Source: Sabellastarte sp. h YS-2021
Taxonomy: Eukaryota; Annelida; Polychaeta; Sabellida; Sabellidae
Assembly: GCA_964017235.1 (NCBI GenBank)
Contig: OZ024940.1
Span: 22,883,615 to 22,947,614 of the forward strand
DNA: 64,000 nucleotides
Reading direction: 5' to 3'
Part shown: positions 1 to 12,127 of the stretch, piece by piece
Position numbering within the stretch: position 1 is the stretch's first letter
Layout of the letters: every line of letters begins with the position of its first letter
Notes under the pieces: generated by a model
Told to the model about the DNA's origin: nothing
The model's database searches: none
Seen by the model: the letters and a program-made list of their open reading frames with translations, nothing else
Made by a program: the position numbers and the translations under genes

Positions 1-317
1 CGCAATAAAATTGAAAATTTTAATTACTTAAATGTAGCTTTTATAAGCTACAAGCTTACCATGTGGAACTGAAGAGAGTCCCACCCTGCCTCCCCGCTGT
101 ATTACAGCTGAGGGGTACAGTTCAAAATTGCAACGAGAAAAGGAGGAAGAGTTGAAAGTTCCGCGAGAGTACAACCTGAGGCTACGGCCAACTATAAATG
201 TCTATTTTTCTTAGACGTTGGCCGGATGCCTGCGGCCATCCAAGATCAGCATTCAGTTCCACATGGTAAGCTTGTAGCTTATAAAAGCTACATTTAAGTA
301 ATTAAAATTTTCAAATT
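1..317 (+). mobile_element. A-1: right end of a family A DIRS element (truncated by window edge)
   Basis: This is the 3' end of a family A DIRS element that continues left of the window. Bases 1-80 are the second half of an internal complementary region, and the rest is the right inverted repeat. It ends in the family A terminus, an AT-rich hairpin around the TAGCTTATAAAAGCTA core followed by TTAAAATTTTCAAA. The same arrangement closes the other five family A copies, for example near 13906 and 59529. No coding sequence remains. About 23 bp of other sequence separate it from the start of element C-1. Confidence 0.85.
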
Positions 318-340
318 TACATTCTCATGGTGAGATAAGG

Positions 341-560
341 TTTTATTGCATTAATACATCTTAACTAGTGGACAAATGCATTTGTATGGCACACTGCCGG
401 CCTCACCGTTAGAAAAAAAAAGTCTTGAGCTATGCTCTGGCCAGGACTGGTAGTGTCTCTCACCAGGTGGCTATAATGCCCCAAGTCTCTCTAGATGAGC
501 AATATACTTCCTCTTTTTGTTTGATGCAAGGCATACTTAAATGCATGGACTTGGAGAGAA
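341..560 (+). repeat. C-1 left inverted terminal repeat
   Basis: The terminal TTTTATTGCATTAATACATC is followed by a segment (about 420-530) that is found again in reverse complement at about 31195-31310. The shared features include CCAGGTGGC / GCCACCTGG and CTCTCTAGATGAG / CTCGCTAGATGGAG. Divergence between the two copies is visible by eye, so the element is old. The equivalent repeats in family B carry promoter-like palindromes; here they have decayed. Confidence 0.75.
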
Positions 561-629
561 ATTTTTTTTTACTGTGGACAGACTGTGTGTTACTGAATGT
601 ATTTGCGATTAAAACTTGAATTAGATATT

Positions 630-2194
630 ATGACATCTCCAGGACAAGGTTTATCATTTTAACAAATCTGAGAAATTGAAACCTGCTCCAGTGTAAGATA
701 AAGTCACTCCTGGTCCAGGGCCTGAAGATAACACCAAACAGGACTCTCCTACTCTCAGAGTCAGATACCGGATTCTCCGAAAGTGGAGGTGTGGGTTGTC
801 GCGGGTATGGATAGTTCATACTTGGACATTTCGTAGCGGGACATATCATGCGGTGCACGGACAAAATGTCGGCGGGCAAAATGCTGGTCTCTCTCCACTA
901 CTTCAGCTGGTGCTTCTGGCAAAGCATCTGCTCTGACAATCCTTGCTGCCTTGTAGTCTCATTGTCAGCCTAAAGTTTCTGCCTTTTCTGGTGATAGCAT
1001 CCAACCGGCCACTGAATTCACAGAATTTCACTGTGAACCTCTGTTCTCATCTGAACATCTTATACTTCTGATTCTGATGAAAATGGTTAACTGTCATCTG
1101 ACAATCAAGAGAATCTGGAACAGAATGAGAAAGTGAATTACCGGAAGACTGTCTAGTCTATAAGAGTCTTTACATGATGGTCACACATCCAAGACTTTAA
1201 CCTTGATTTTACTGACTTAGATAACTGGAGTGGCAAGAACCCAAAAAAGTCAACCAAGGTGTCAGTGGCAATGCCACCAGACAATTGGCTATTCAGAGAT
1301 TTATTCTTATTACTTAGCCCTTGAATATAGTTCCCCCTCAAGAGTGAAAGTAAATGGATTGAAAATTTTCGCTTTTTGGAAAGTCTGGATTGGAAACCTG
1401 TTTATCGTTTACCATTTAGGATTATGAATGATGCCTCCTAGATAACCTTTCAATATAAAATACTTCAAAGGTCATATGGTGTCTGATGCACATACTGAGG
1501 CCGGAAGTACCCCACCGACCGGGCAAAAGTGCTTTCAGCTGAGATGACAATGAAGCTAAGATAACCTTTTATCGATGGTTGTGAAGTCTATTCCAGACCG
1601 GTCCCACAGAAACACTGGACTATTGGGAGAAATGCACACAGGAAAGAACTAAATTGTCAGTCATTCCGCTAGATTCAGTTGGTGCATAATTAAAGACAGG
1701 ACCAGATATCAAAACATATTGCCTTCCTGGAAAAAAACCTTGAGTAAGGACAAGTCATCAAAGCAGGTAGAAGAGGCTGTCAAAGATTTGAAAGATCTGA
1801 TTGCCTTTCATCAGTATTTCTGTATCCGTAGGTACAGCCTGTTTATTCAGCCAGGGAAGTTTGTTCTTTTACATCCAGAGTCTTATCTGGAACATTTGAA
1901 ACAGGGGATTAAATTAATACCTTGAACCAGCTTAGGAATGCCCCGCTCCATAGTTCGGGCCCCTTCCCGGATGCCATTCTCAACACTGCTGAACAGAACA
2001 TTTACTAAACAGGAAAACCAGCCTTGTGCTCCAGCACCAGGTCCAGATGACCAGAAAGAAGTAAACCACCCTGCCATTCCTCCACTCTGTTTCAGCGTGT
2101 AGATAGCTCTCAAGTAGAGGTCATGGCCAAGGTCGTGGTGGCAGGATGGCTGTACGTTTCAAAACGGGCCCACGGGGAAAAATTTTTTTAATGA
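630..2194 (+). pseudogene. C-1 gag-like ORF1 remnant
   Basis: A decayed DIRS gag gene. The start at 630 reads M-T-S-P-G-Q-G, matching the family B gag start (M-A/S-S-P-G-Q). Near 1180-1330 a translated fragment keeps the B motif pattern W-S-x-I-x-D followed by K-V-S-V-x-M-P-x-x-x-W-L. Near 1760-1990 another keeps L-K-x-L-I-x-F, then F-V, then S-Y-L-x-x-L-K-x-G-x-K as in the B gag C-terminal half. The Gly/Arg-rich tail before 2160 and the terminal TGA at 2192-2194 are also recognisable. Many frameshifts and stops mean no product is possible. Confidence 0.75.
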
Positions 2195-2676
2195 CGGTTA
2201 CTGTGTGATAGATCCAGCAAATCAGAAAACTGTATAGATGTTGGATCTAGTTCCAAATTGCATTATCAAGGTGCATGTCAACAGGTGTTTATTTTATTGC
2301 GCTACAATAGCTGACCGTGTGGGACTGAATGCTGTTCTCGGATGGCCGCAAGGCATCAGGCAAACGTCTAAGAAAAATAGACATTTATAGTTGGCTGTAG
2401 CCTCAAGTTGTCGTCTCATGGTAACCTTTGACCTCTCGTCCTACTTTCTCGTTGGCCACGTGGATATGTAGCATCTGTCATTTACACAGATATTTTCATC
2501 TATTTCCCAGCACATACATGTTGTTGGATGTTGATTTTTGGTCATTTCATTTCATAGATATCATAGATTATTCTGTAAAATTTCCATTTTGACAGGATAA
2601 GTATTTTTCTTTATATTTGCGTGTTTTGAGTTTTCCTCGGTTCAGGCTTTTTAGTACATATTTTATTGCATTTAAA

Positions 2677-4829
2677 ATGTCTTCCCACCAAACGAATAAA
2701 GACAAACCGAGATCTAGCAAGTGTAGGCACTTTTTCCTGTAGGGAATCTGACAAGGGTGATGACCCCTGTGTCACTTTTGAAAATCCTTTTCAAATATGT
2801 GGTTCTTTTACTGAAGAACAAATGGTGAAAATCTCACAAAGAAAATGATATATTCAAAAACAAAAGTGCCTCACTGCTACTTCAAAAGACGATGAATTAG
2901 ATCTACTAGGGGATGACGTGGATTCATTTACTGGCTCCAATGCAGACCTTGAGACTGCTGCTGACAACTTATTTACATCACCCCCCCCCCCCCCCCCCCC
3001 CCGTCACAACCCCTACCCTTCAGTTCATTGTCTCTCAAAATGCCAGCAAAGACTGTCACACCCACCCCAGGTACTGCCTTACAGCAGAAAATTGAATCAA
3101 ATTTAGAGAAATCCCTGGGTGACACACTTAACATCCATTTACAGCAGCAAATGGGTTCTTTCCAGGCATCTATGTTAGAAGCCTTTCAGTCACTCCGAGA
3201 GGAATTGACTACTAAAAAACAGAGGTGGATCAGACCTCGGTTTCAGCTTCTAAGCCTGGACCCTCATCTAGTGCTGTTGTCAATCTGGACCTACCCCCTC
3301 TGAGACCTAGAACTACCTCTCAGACTGAGGATATGGATGTGGACTATGGTCCAGCACTTACTCCACGTCTCAGATCTGATCCTCATAATGCATCGGATCA
3401 GAATTCTAATGCATCCGAGGAACCTACTAAGAAGGTCTCGGATAAACCTAAAAGACTCTCTCACTCTCACAGTAGGCATGAGGTTGAACCGAGGTCTGCC
3501 TCGGATCAGTACAATGATGAATCCGATGAATCTCGGATTCCATCTACTAAACCTAAAAAACATGCTGATAAGAGTAGACATAAGGTCAGGTCCAAATATG
3601 TGTCATCTTCCTCAGAGGAGGATCAGTCCTCTGCAACCAGACACAGGTCTTCAAAGCACTCTGGGTCTCAGCCCTCTGGGGGTCTCTGACCAAGACCAAC
3701 CTCAACATGATTCAGACCCCCCTTATTATAGGGAAGTAGCTCTGTCTGATATTCCCTCCCAATATGCGGAAGAAGTGGACACATTCAGGCGCATTCTTTC
3801 CCTCCCTGACCCCAGGGAGTCTATGCCTAGGTCCGCAACTTTTGTTATGGGCCTGGATGATGAAAAAGGCCATCAAGAGCTCAGACCTAGAGGTCCTTCC
3901 TCTATGCTACCACTCAGCTCAGTTATCAAAAATGCCTTTGATAAGTTTTTGAACATGATTTTCAGGCCGCTAATTTACCTGAGGGTAAATACATCAAACC
4001 TCCTTCCACTACAAAGTGGTACAAAGTGGGAAAGCCTTTTTATGAGGAGAAAATACAGGAGTTGAATACAGATTTTGCTAAGATCTGTATTACTCCTAAA
4101 CCCCCTGGGGCTCCTATGGGCAAGGTTCCCCTACCAGTTCTTAAGAAATTGGAACACCAAGCTAGGCGAAACATTTCCACACTAAATTTTACTGCTGCCT
4201 TTGCTAAGACTTCTTCCTCCAGCAATGCATCTCTTGAGAAGTGCCAACATAGTCTGAAGTCAACCTTCAAGAGGGTTAAGTCTCAGATCCAAAAAGGTGC
4301 CAATCCTGAAAAAGCAGCAAAACGTGGATATGAGCAAGCCTGTGAGTACTTAAACTTTTGTAATAAGACTGTTCTTAATCAACACAGGGCTCTCACATGC
4401 CTCAGCAAATCCGTAGCCCATATACTCCAGAGGGAACTATATACTATGGGTAACACTGGCTTGCTTAGGCGCGAAGCCGAAATGACCCTTTTGCAACCAC
4501 ATTTAGGGGAAACGAGATGCCAAGAACTCAGGAACTCGCCCTTTTGGGACTCCTCCTTGTTCACGTCTCAACTTGTGAAGGAAGGTGAAGACTTCCTCCT
4601 CACAAAAGGCACCTAAAGACTCTCAGGGTTTCGGACCCTATAAGCCCTTTCGTGGTCCCCACAACAAGAATAGAGGCTCCTACAGGAAACGCCCCTATGG
4701 GGGCAACTCTTCACAAAGCAGTAACCAATCGTTTTCCTCAGGTAGGAGGAAACCGAACTTCAGAGGCTCCAGGGGTCGTTTTCGACCCCTCAACAGGGGC
4801 GAGGGTGTGGAAACCCTTCTCCCCAATGA
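2677..4829 (+). pseudogene. A-2 gag-like ORF1 (broken)
   Basis: Family A DIRS gag remnant, starting at the ATG at 2677 within TTTAAAATG. The N-terminal zinc-binding-like block (H-F, then C-x2-C-R-E in intact copies) is disrupted by stops at about 2740-2770. A run of 22 C at 2981-3002 shifts the frame inside a Pro-rich linker. Beyond it are a Ser/Arg-rich segment, the P-P-Y-Y motif near 3720, a conserved domain with D-P-R-E-S-M-P-R-S, and a Gly/Arg-rich tail. A one-base loss near 4790 fuses the tail into the RT frame. It is non-functional but clearly homologous to the gag of A-3, A-4 and A-6. Confidence 0.85.
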
Positions 4830-6865
4830 CTCCTTAAAAGCCTCCCTCAGTCCACCAGTAGGAGGTCGCCTCCGTTCTTTCAGAAGAGACTGGCAAACAA
4901 ACAAATGTTCATCCAACGTGTTAAACATTATCACCAATGGCTATGTACTGCCATTCCTTTCAAAACAAAATTTGGTCAGATTCCCTCTGATTCTGTCAGA
5001 GTACAAGGCCCGTCAAAAAGACCAAGCTATGGCCACTTGTATCCAGTCTCTTCTGTCAAAGAACGCAATCGAAAGGGTGGAAAATGTAAATCTCTCAGGT
5101 TTTGCAGTCGCCTGTTCCTAGTACCCAAGCCTCACCAAAGGTGGAGGCCAGTCATAGGCCTAAGCAGGCTCAACACTTTTCTACACGTAGAAAAGTTCAA
5201 AATGGAAACTCCAGAGTCCAACAGGACCTCCCTGATTCCAGGAGAATGGGTATCGTCGATAGACTTTCAGACGCTTATCTTCACATCCCCATCCACCCAA
5301 ACTCAAGGAAATAGCTAAGGTTTTGCTACAGATCCCAGGTGTTCCAGTTCACCTCCCTCCCATTCGGACTAGCCACAGCCCCCCAGGTCTTTACAATGAT
5401 TGTAAAGGAAGTGAAGCTAATGGCCCTCTCCAGAGGACTCGGACTTCACCAATACCTGGACGACTGGCTGATCAGGTCCCAGTCTCAGGAGGAAGCCCAA
5501 GTGAACACTCAGGCAGTGGTAGACTAACCCAGTCCTTGGGTTAGATAATAAATCAGGAAAAATCAGAACTGAAACCTGCTCAGGTGTTTTCGTTCGTGGG
5601 CTACGAATACCATCTAGATTGAGCCCTTGTAAAACCCACTCAAGAGAGATGGCTCAAACTCCAGGATTTGAACCTAAGACTCAAGTTAAGACATGTCAAG
5701 ATGTCTGATGTCGCTAATTGGGTTGCTTACCTCAATGGAGAAAATGGTCCCGGAGGGACGCCTTCACATGAGGCCCTTTCAGTTTCACTTCAAGGAGCAC
5801 TGGAGATATCCTCAGTCGCTGGACAGCCTCCTTCCTTGGACAGAAACCATTGCAGCACACTTAGACTGGTGGCAAAATCCCTCAAACATGATGAGAGGTG
5901 CAGACCTTCTTCCCAAAGACCACAGTATCCAACTCTTTACAGACGCCTCAAACGAAGGTTGGGGCGCTCACTTAGATCAAAGTTCTACAAAGGGTCTGTG
6001 GTCAGACCAGGAAAAAAGGCTACACATAAACATTTTAGAATTGAAGGTGGTCTCCCTGGCCCTTCGAAGCTTCAAGGACCAGTGCGAGAACCAAACAGTG
6101 CTAGTTGCAACGGACAACTCAACAGTGGTAGCCTACATAAACAAACAAGGAGGAACTCAGTCAGCAGAAATGTGCGCACTCCTGTGGAAAATCATGACAT
6201 GGTGCCATGACTATCACATAGCATTAAAAGCCAGACACATTCCAGGGTGTCTGAATGTGATGGCCGACCTTCTATCCAGGTCAAACCAAGTACAGTTGAC
6301 AGAATGGTCACTGCATCCGCAGGTGTTCAAACAGATCTGTCAAAAGTGGTTCACTCCTCGTGTAGATCTATTTGCCACTCACCTGAACCACAAACTTCCA
6401 CTGTACGTATCTCCTGTCCCAGACCCAAAGGCTTGGGGCATAGATGCTCTGAACGTAAACTGGATGGGTCTCACTGCCTATGGTTAACCTCCGACGGCTC
6501 TCCTTCACAGGGTGATCCAAAATTACCATTGCCTGATCATCGTAATAGCCCCAGGCTGCCCAGGGATTCCCTGGTTTTGGGACCTAGTGCAGCTCTCAAC
6601 AGAGATCCCACTGCAACTTCCAGTGTCAACAACTCTTCTCAAACAGTCCCACAATTATGTGTTTCACAGCAATCCACAACATCTCAACCTCCATGCCTGG
6701 TGTCTAGGAGTGGACAGCTCCAAGAACAAGGCATCTCTGTGGAGGTGGCAGAGAGAATTGCTGCCCCTCAGAGGTCATCAACAAGGACCATCTACAAGTC
6801 AAAGTGGGCCCTATTTGAGAAATAGTGCAAAGAAAATTTGGTGGATTTCTCCACTCCATCTGTGA
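4830..6865 (+). pseudogene. A-2 reverse transcriptase-RNase H-methyltransferase ORF (broken)
   Basis: DIRS pol remnant. In order: an N-terminal block around V-G-G-R-L-R-S-F, R-L-F-L-V-P-K-P (near 5110), the RT catalytic Y-L-D-D (near 5450), RNase H blocks T-D-A-S and A-T-D-N (5940 and 6100), and the Dam-like region D-L-F-A-T (6365). Frameshifts near 5095 and 5265, an in-frame TAG near 5310 and others split it. The last frame ends at 6865 and overlaps the start of the recombinase frame. Confidence 0.85.
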
Positions 6866-7056
6866 AACAAGTCTCAGACTTTTTCATGTACCTGTACCAA
6901 GATCTAAACAGGTGCCCCTCGACCATCAATGGTTATAGGACGGCCATTGTTGACACTTTTGGCCCAGCTGGGCACCATATTGCACAAAGTTCAGACCTTC
7001 ACAGGTTACTCTCCAGTTTTAACAGGGATCGTCCCAAAAGTCTTCCAAAATGGAAC
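6720..7056 (+). pseudogene. A-2 tyrosine recombinase, N-terminal part (split by B-1)
   Basis: The first third of the A-2 YR gene. It covers the start of the recombinase homology (V-A-E-R-I-A-A-P-Q-R) and the core-binding-like helices (D-F-F-M-Y-L-Y-Q-D-L). A TAG near 6823 already interrupts it. At 7056/7057 the B-1 left terminus begins. The gene resumes at 19649 with the next expected bases, so B-1 is a clean insertion without an obvious target duplication. Confidence 0.85.
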
Positions 7057-7260
7057 TTTTATTGCGTCAATACATCCTATCCAATGGACAATTGCTAATC
7101 CGGTCGGTGCAGATCGGCCCGCCAAACGCCAGAAAAAGACGTCCTGTGTTTCCACCGGCTGGCCGGTCCCAGTACTGTGCATTCGCCAGGTGGCGCATGG
7201 TATTTACTTCCTGTCTAGACAACATGACGTCATATCATCTTTTTCATTTGGCGCGTGTAC
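7057..7260 (+). repeat. B-1 left inverted terminal repeat
   Basis: It matches in inverted orientation the right repeat at about 19440-19610. It contains the perfect palindrome TGTCTAGACA (about 7213-7222) followed by a TGACGTCA octamer (CRE/ATF-type site), both also present in the B-2 and B-3 repeats. The palindromes suggest a promoter function; this is an inference. Confidence 0.8.
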
Positions 7261-7592
7261 TGTGCAGACGTGTTTTTTCAACATCTCCAGAGTTTAAAGG
7301 AAAAGTGTGCATTATGAAGGTTTTTCAACCTTATTATTTAGTGTGGAAGTGTTATCTACATAGCAAACACGGATATTCATCAAGAAATCTGCTGGAAACG
7401 TTCCCTAGCTGACTCAATTTAGTGTTGATGATGAGGGCAGTAAGCGGCCAGAAATATGAAGGCAGCCATTTTATTACGCTACAATAGCTTACCATGTGGG
7501 ACTTAATGCTGTTCTCGGGTAGCCACACCACGGCCAACGTCTTAGAAAAAAAGACACTTCTTGTTAGCCGTAGAATGTACTGGTAGTTTTCG

Positions 7593-7615
7593 TCACGTGA
7601 TAACTTCTGTCCAAT
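7593..7615 (+). promoter_or_regulatory. E-box and CCAAT box in the A-3 left repeat
   Basis: TCACGTGA (7593-7600), an 8-bp palindromic E-box, is followed 10 bp later by CCAAT (7611-7615). The same pair occurs in A-4 (20627-20649) and in the A-6 leader near 47453-47475. A promoter role for the left repeat is inferred from motif content and position; no transcription data are available. Confidence 0.4.
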
Positions 7616-7859
7616 CGCCCTACTTTCTCGTTGGCCACGTTGAATTGGTAGCAGTTTGTAAATATACAGACATTTTCATTTATTTCTCAGCTTTTACTTA
7701 TTGTTGGAGGCTCTTTTTTTGATATTTCTTTTAATATACATCATAGATCATTCTGTAAAATTTTTATTTTGACAGGATAAGTATATTTCTTGCTTTCGCG
7801 TGTTTTGAGTTTTCCTCGGTACAGGCAATTTACATTGTACGTCTTTTATTGCATTTAAA

Positions 7860-10031
7860 ATGTCTCTCCACCAAACGAATAAAGACAAACCGAGAGCTCA
7901 GAAATGCCACCATTTTTGTTTTAGTTTCGACCTACACAACTATTGCCCTACCTGTAGGGAGGCTGGCAAGGGGGATGACCCCTGTGTCACCTTCGAAACT
8001 CCCTGTGATATCTGTGCATCTTTTACAGATGAACAGATGAAGAAAATTCAGCACAGGAAACATCTTAAAAAACAAAAGGCGGAAACTACTTCCAAAGATA
8101 ATGAACTCGATCTTTTGGGCGAAGGCGACAGGGATTCCTTCACTGGCTCAAATGCAGACCTCGAGAGTGCTGCTGACAATCTTTTCACCTCACCCCCCCC
8201 TCCCGTCCTCAGCCCCTTGCCTTCAGTTCTTTATCTCTCAAAACACCAGTCAAGTCTGTCCCACCCACCCCAGGTACAGCTTTACAACAAAAAATTCAAA
8301 CAAATCTTGAAAAATCCCTGGGAGATTCCTTAAATATTCATTTACAGCAACAAATGGGTTCCTTTCAGGCATCCATGGTGTAAGCTTTTCGGTCGCTTCG
8401 AGAGGAGTTGACTGCTAAAAAGCAAACAGAGGTGGATCAGACCTCGTTTCTTGCTTCCAAACCTGGTACTTCCAATAAAACTGCTGTAAATCTGGACCTA
8501 CCCCCTCCGAGACCTAGTACTAACATTCAAACCGAGCCTATGGATGTGGACTACGGTCCAGCACTCCCTCCTCGTCTAGTACTTGACCAGCATGATACCT
8601 TGGATCAGTACGTTGCTGCCTCTGAACTACCACCGAAAGAGGTCTTGTACTCACACAAAAAGCAAAGCCACTCTCGTAGTAGGCAGGAAATTGATCCAGA
8701 ATCTGCCTCGTACCAACCAAATGAGGAATCCGATGAACCACGGATCCCTTCTACCAGACCTAAAAAGCACTCTGATAAGAGTAAACACAAGTCAAGGTCC
8801 AGATATGTGTCATCTACTTCAGGGGAGGATCAGTCCCCTGCAACCAGACACAGGTCTTCTAAGCCCTGTAGGGCTCAGCCCTCAGGGGCTGTTTCTGATC
8901 AAGACCTTCCACAACATGATCCAGACCCCCCTTATTATAGGGAAGTAGCTCTGTCTGACATGCCCTCACAGTATGCTGAAGAGGTCGACACTTTTAGGCG
9001 TATTCTTTCCCTCCCTGACCCCAGGGAGTCTATGCCTAGGTCTTCAACTTCAGTGATGGGTCTGGATGATGAAAAAGGCCGTCAAGAGCTCAGACCTAGA
9101 GGTCCTTCCCCTGTTCTGCCCCTCAGCTCAGTTATCAAGGACACCTTTGATAAATTTCAACATGACTTTAAGGCTGCTAATTTACCTGAGGGTAAATATG
9201 TCAAGCCTCCTCCTTCCACTTCTAAGTGGTACAGGGTGGGACAGCCCTGTTTTCAGGACAAAATGCAGACTTCGTCAAGATCTGTATTACTCCTAAACCC
9301 TCTGGGGCCCCTACGGGAAAGGTCCCGCTTCCAGTTCTCAAGGAGTTGGAACATCAGGCTAGACAAAATATCTCAACCCTCAATTTCACCACTGCCTTTG
9401 CTAAAACTTCTTCTTCTTGCAATGCTTCCCTGGAGAAGTGTCAACATAGCATCAAGTCAACTGTCAAGAAGATCAAGTCTCAGATTCAAAAAGGTGCCAA
9501 TCCTGAGAAAGCAGCAAAGCGCGGATATGAGGAAGTCGCTGACTACATGGATTTTTGGAATAAGACGCTTCTTATTCAACACAGGGCCCTCACATGTCTC
9601 AGCAAATCCCTAGCCCATATTCTCCAGAGGGAGTTATATTCTATGGCTAATACCGGCTTGCTTAGGCGCGAAGCCGAGATGACTCACTTACACCCACAGT
9701 TGGGGGAAACGAGACGCCAAGAACTAAGGAACTCGTCCTTTTGGGATCCGTCCTTGTTCGAGTCTCAACTTGTGAACGAAGGTTAAGACTTCCTTCTCAA
9801 AAAAGGCACCTCAAAAGACTCTCAGGGTTTCACACCCTACCAGAATAAGCCCTTTTGTGGTCCCCACAAGAAAAGAGGCTCCTACAGGAAACGCCCCTAT
9901 GGGGGCAACTCCTCACAAAGCAGTAACCAATCATTTTCCTCAGGAAGAGTAAACCGAACTTCAGAGGCTCCAGGGGTCGTTTTCGACCCCACAATAGGGG
10001 AAGGGGGCATGGAAACCCCCCTTCCCAATGA
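7860..10031 (+). pseudogene. A-3 gag-like ORF1 (frameshifted)
   Basis: Structural protein gene of a family A element. The ATG at 7860 follows TTTTATTGCATTTAAA. Residues about 15-60 form a Cys/His cluster: K-C near 17, then H-N-Y-C-P-T-C-R, D-P-C and C-D-I-C. After an acidic linker the frame shifts at C8TC3 (8193-8204). It then continues (from about 8400) through a Ser/Arg-rich segment, D-P-P-Y-Y (a PPxY match, about 8927), the conserved block around T-F-R-R-I-L-S-L-P, a second shift near 9262, an alpha-helical domain, and a Gly/Arg-rich tail. A stop at 9784-9786 precedes the family stop TGA at 10029-10031. The role, particle formation and RNA binding, is by analogy with other Gag proteins. 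Confidence 0.85.
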
Positions 10032-12127
10032 CTCCTCCAAAGCCTCACTCAGTCCACCAGTAGGAGGTCGCCTCCATTCTTTCAGGAGAGACTGGCTAAC
10101 AAACAAATGTTCTCAAAACGTGTTAAACATTATCACCAGTGGCTATGTACTGCCATTCCTTTCAAAGCCAAATTTGGTCAGATTCCCTCTGATTCTGTCA
10201 GAGTACAAGGCCCAGCAAAAAGACCAAGCTCTGGCCACTTGTATCCAGTCTCTCCTGTCAAAGAACGCAATCGAAAGGGTGGAAAATGTAAAATCTCTCG
10301 GGTTTTACAGTCGCCTGTTCCTAGTACCCAAGCCTCACCAAAGATGGAGGCCAGTCATAGACCTAAACAGGCTCAACACTTTTCCTAGTACCCAAGCCTC
10401 ACCAAAGATGGAGGCCAGTCATAGACCTAAACAGGCTCAACACTTTTCTAGTTGAAAATGGAAACTCCAGAGTCCATCAGGACCTCCCTGATTCCAGGGG
10501 AGTGGGTATCGTCGATAGATCTGTCGGACACTTACCTACACATCCCCATCCACCCAAACTCGAGGAAATACCTAAGGTTTTGCTACAAGTCTCAGGTGTT
10601 CCAGTTCACCTCCCTCCCATTCGGACTAGCCACAGCCCCCAGGTCTTTACAATGATTGTAAAGGAAGTGAAACTAATGGCCCTCTCCAGAGGACTCAGAA
10701 TTCACCAATACCTGGACGACTGGCTGATCAGGTCCCAGTCTCAGGAGGAAGCCCAAGTGAACACTCAGGCGGTCGTAGACCTAACCCAGTCCTTGGGGTG
10801 GATAATAAATCAGGAAAAATCAGAACTGAAACCTACTCACGTGTTTTCGTTCGTGGGCTACGAATACCATCTAGATTGAGCCCTTGTAAAACCCACTCAA
10901 GAGAGATGGCTCAAACTTCAGGATTTGATCCTACGACTCAAGTCAAAACGTGTTTTGACTGCAAGATGTTTGATGTCGCTAATTGGGTTGCTAGCCTCAA
11001 CAGAGAAAATGGTCCCGGAGGGACGCCTTCACATGATGCCCTTTCAGTTTCATCTCAAGGAGCACTGGAGATATCCTCAGTCGCTGGACAACCTCCTTCC
11101 TTGGACAGAATCCATTGCAGCCCACCTAGACTGGTGGCAAAATCCCTCAAACATGATGAAAGGTGCAGACCTTCATCCCAAGGACCACAGTATCCAACTC
11201 TTTACCGACGCCTCAAACGAAGGTTGGGGCGCTCACTTAGATAAAAAATCTACAAAAGGTCTGTGGTCAGATCGGGAAAAAAGGCTACACATAAATGTCC
11301 TAGAATTGAAGATGGTCTCCCTGGCCCTTCGAGACTTCAAGGACCAGTGCCAGAACCAAACAGTGCTAGTTGCGACGGACAACTCAACAGTGGAAGCCTA
11401 CATCAACAAACAAGGAGGAACTCACTCAGCAGAAATGTGTGCTCTCCTGTGGGAAGATCATGACCTGGTGCCATCACTACCACATAACATTGAAAGCCAG
11501 GCACATTCTAGGGTGCCTGAATGTGATGGCCGACCTACTGTCCAGGTCCAACCAAGTGCAGTCAACAGAATGGTCTCTGCATCCGCAGGTGTTCAAACAG
11601 ATCTGCCAGAAGTGGTTCACACCTCATGTAGACTTATTTGCCACTCACCTGAACCACAAACTTCCACTGTACGTATCTCCTGTCCCAGACCCCTAGATGC
11701 TCTAAACATAAACTGGACGAACCTCACGGCCTATGCTTACCCTCCTACGGCTCTCCTTCACAAGGTGATCCAAAAGATCAAGCAATGCCATTGCCTGATC
11801 ATCGTAATAGCCCCAGGCTGGCCAGGGATGCCCTGGTTTTGGGACCTAGTGCAGCTCTCAACAGAGATCCCACTACAACTCCCAGTGTCAACGACCCTAC
11901 TCAAACAGTCCCACAACTACGTGTTCCACAACAATCCACAACAGCTGAACCTCCACGCCTGGTGTCTAGGAGCGGACAACTCCAAGAACAAGGCTTCTCT
12001 GTGGAGGTGGCAGAGAGAATTGCTGCCCCTCAGCGGTCATCAACAAGGACCATCTACAGGTCAAAGTGGGCCCTATTTGAAAAATGGTGCAGAGAAAATT
12101 CGGTGGATTTCTCCACTCCATCTGTGA
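10032..12127 (+). pseudogene. A-3 RT-RNase H-Dam-like methyltransferase ORF (broken)
   Basis: RT blocks are at 10310 (R-L-F-L-V-P-K-P), 10610 (F-T-S-L-P-F-G-L) and 10705 (Y-L-D-D). RNase H blocks are T-D-A-S (11200), L-E-L-K (11300) and A-T-D-N (11370). The methyltransferase-like region follows the last RNase H Asp. A 64-bp tandem duplication (10321-10384 and 10385-10448) inside the RT domain breaks the frame. Further shifts occur near 10640 and 11450, and there is a TGA near 10878. The final frame runs to 12127 and overlaps the recombinase gene. Confidence 0.87.
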
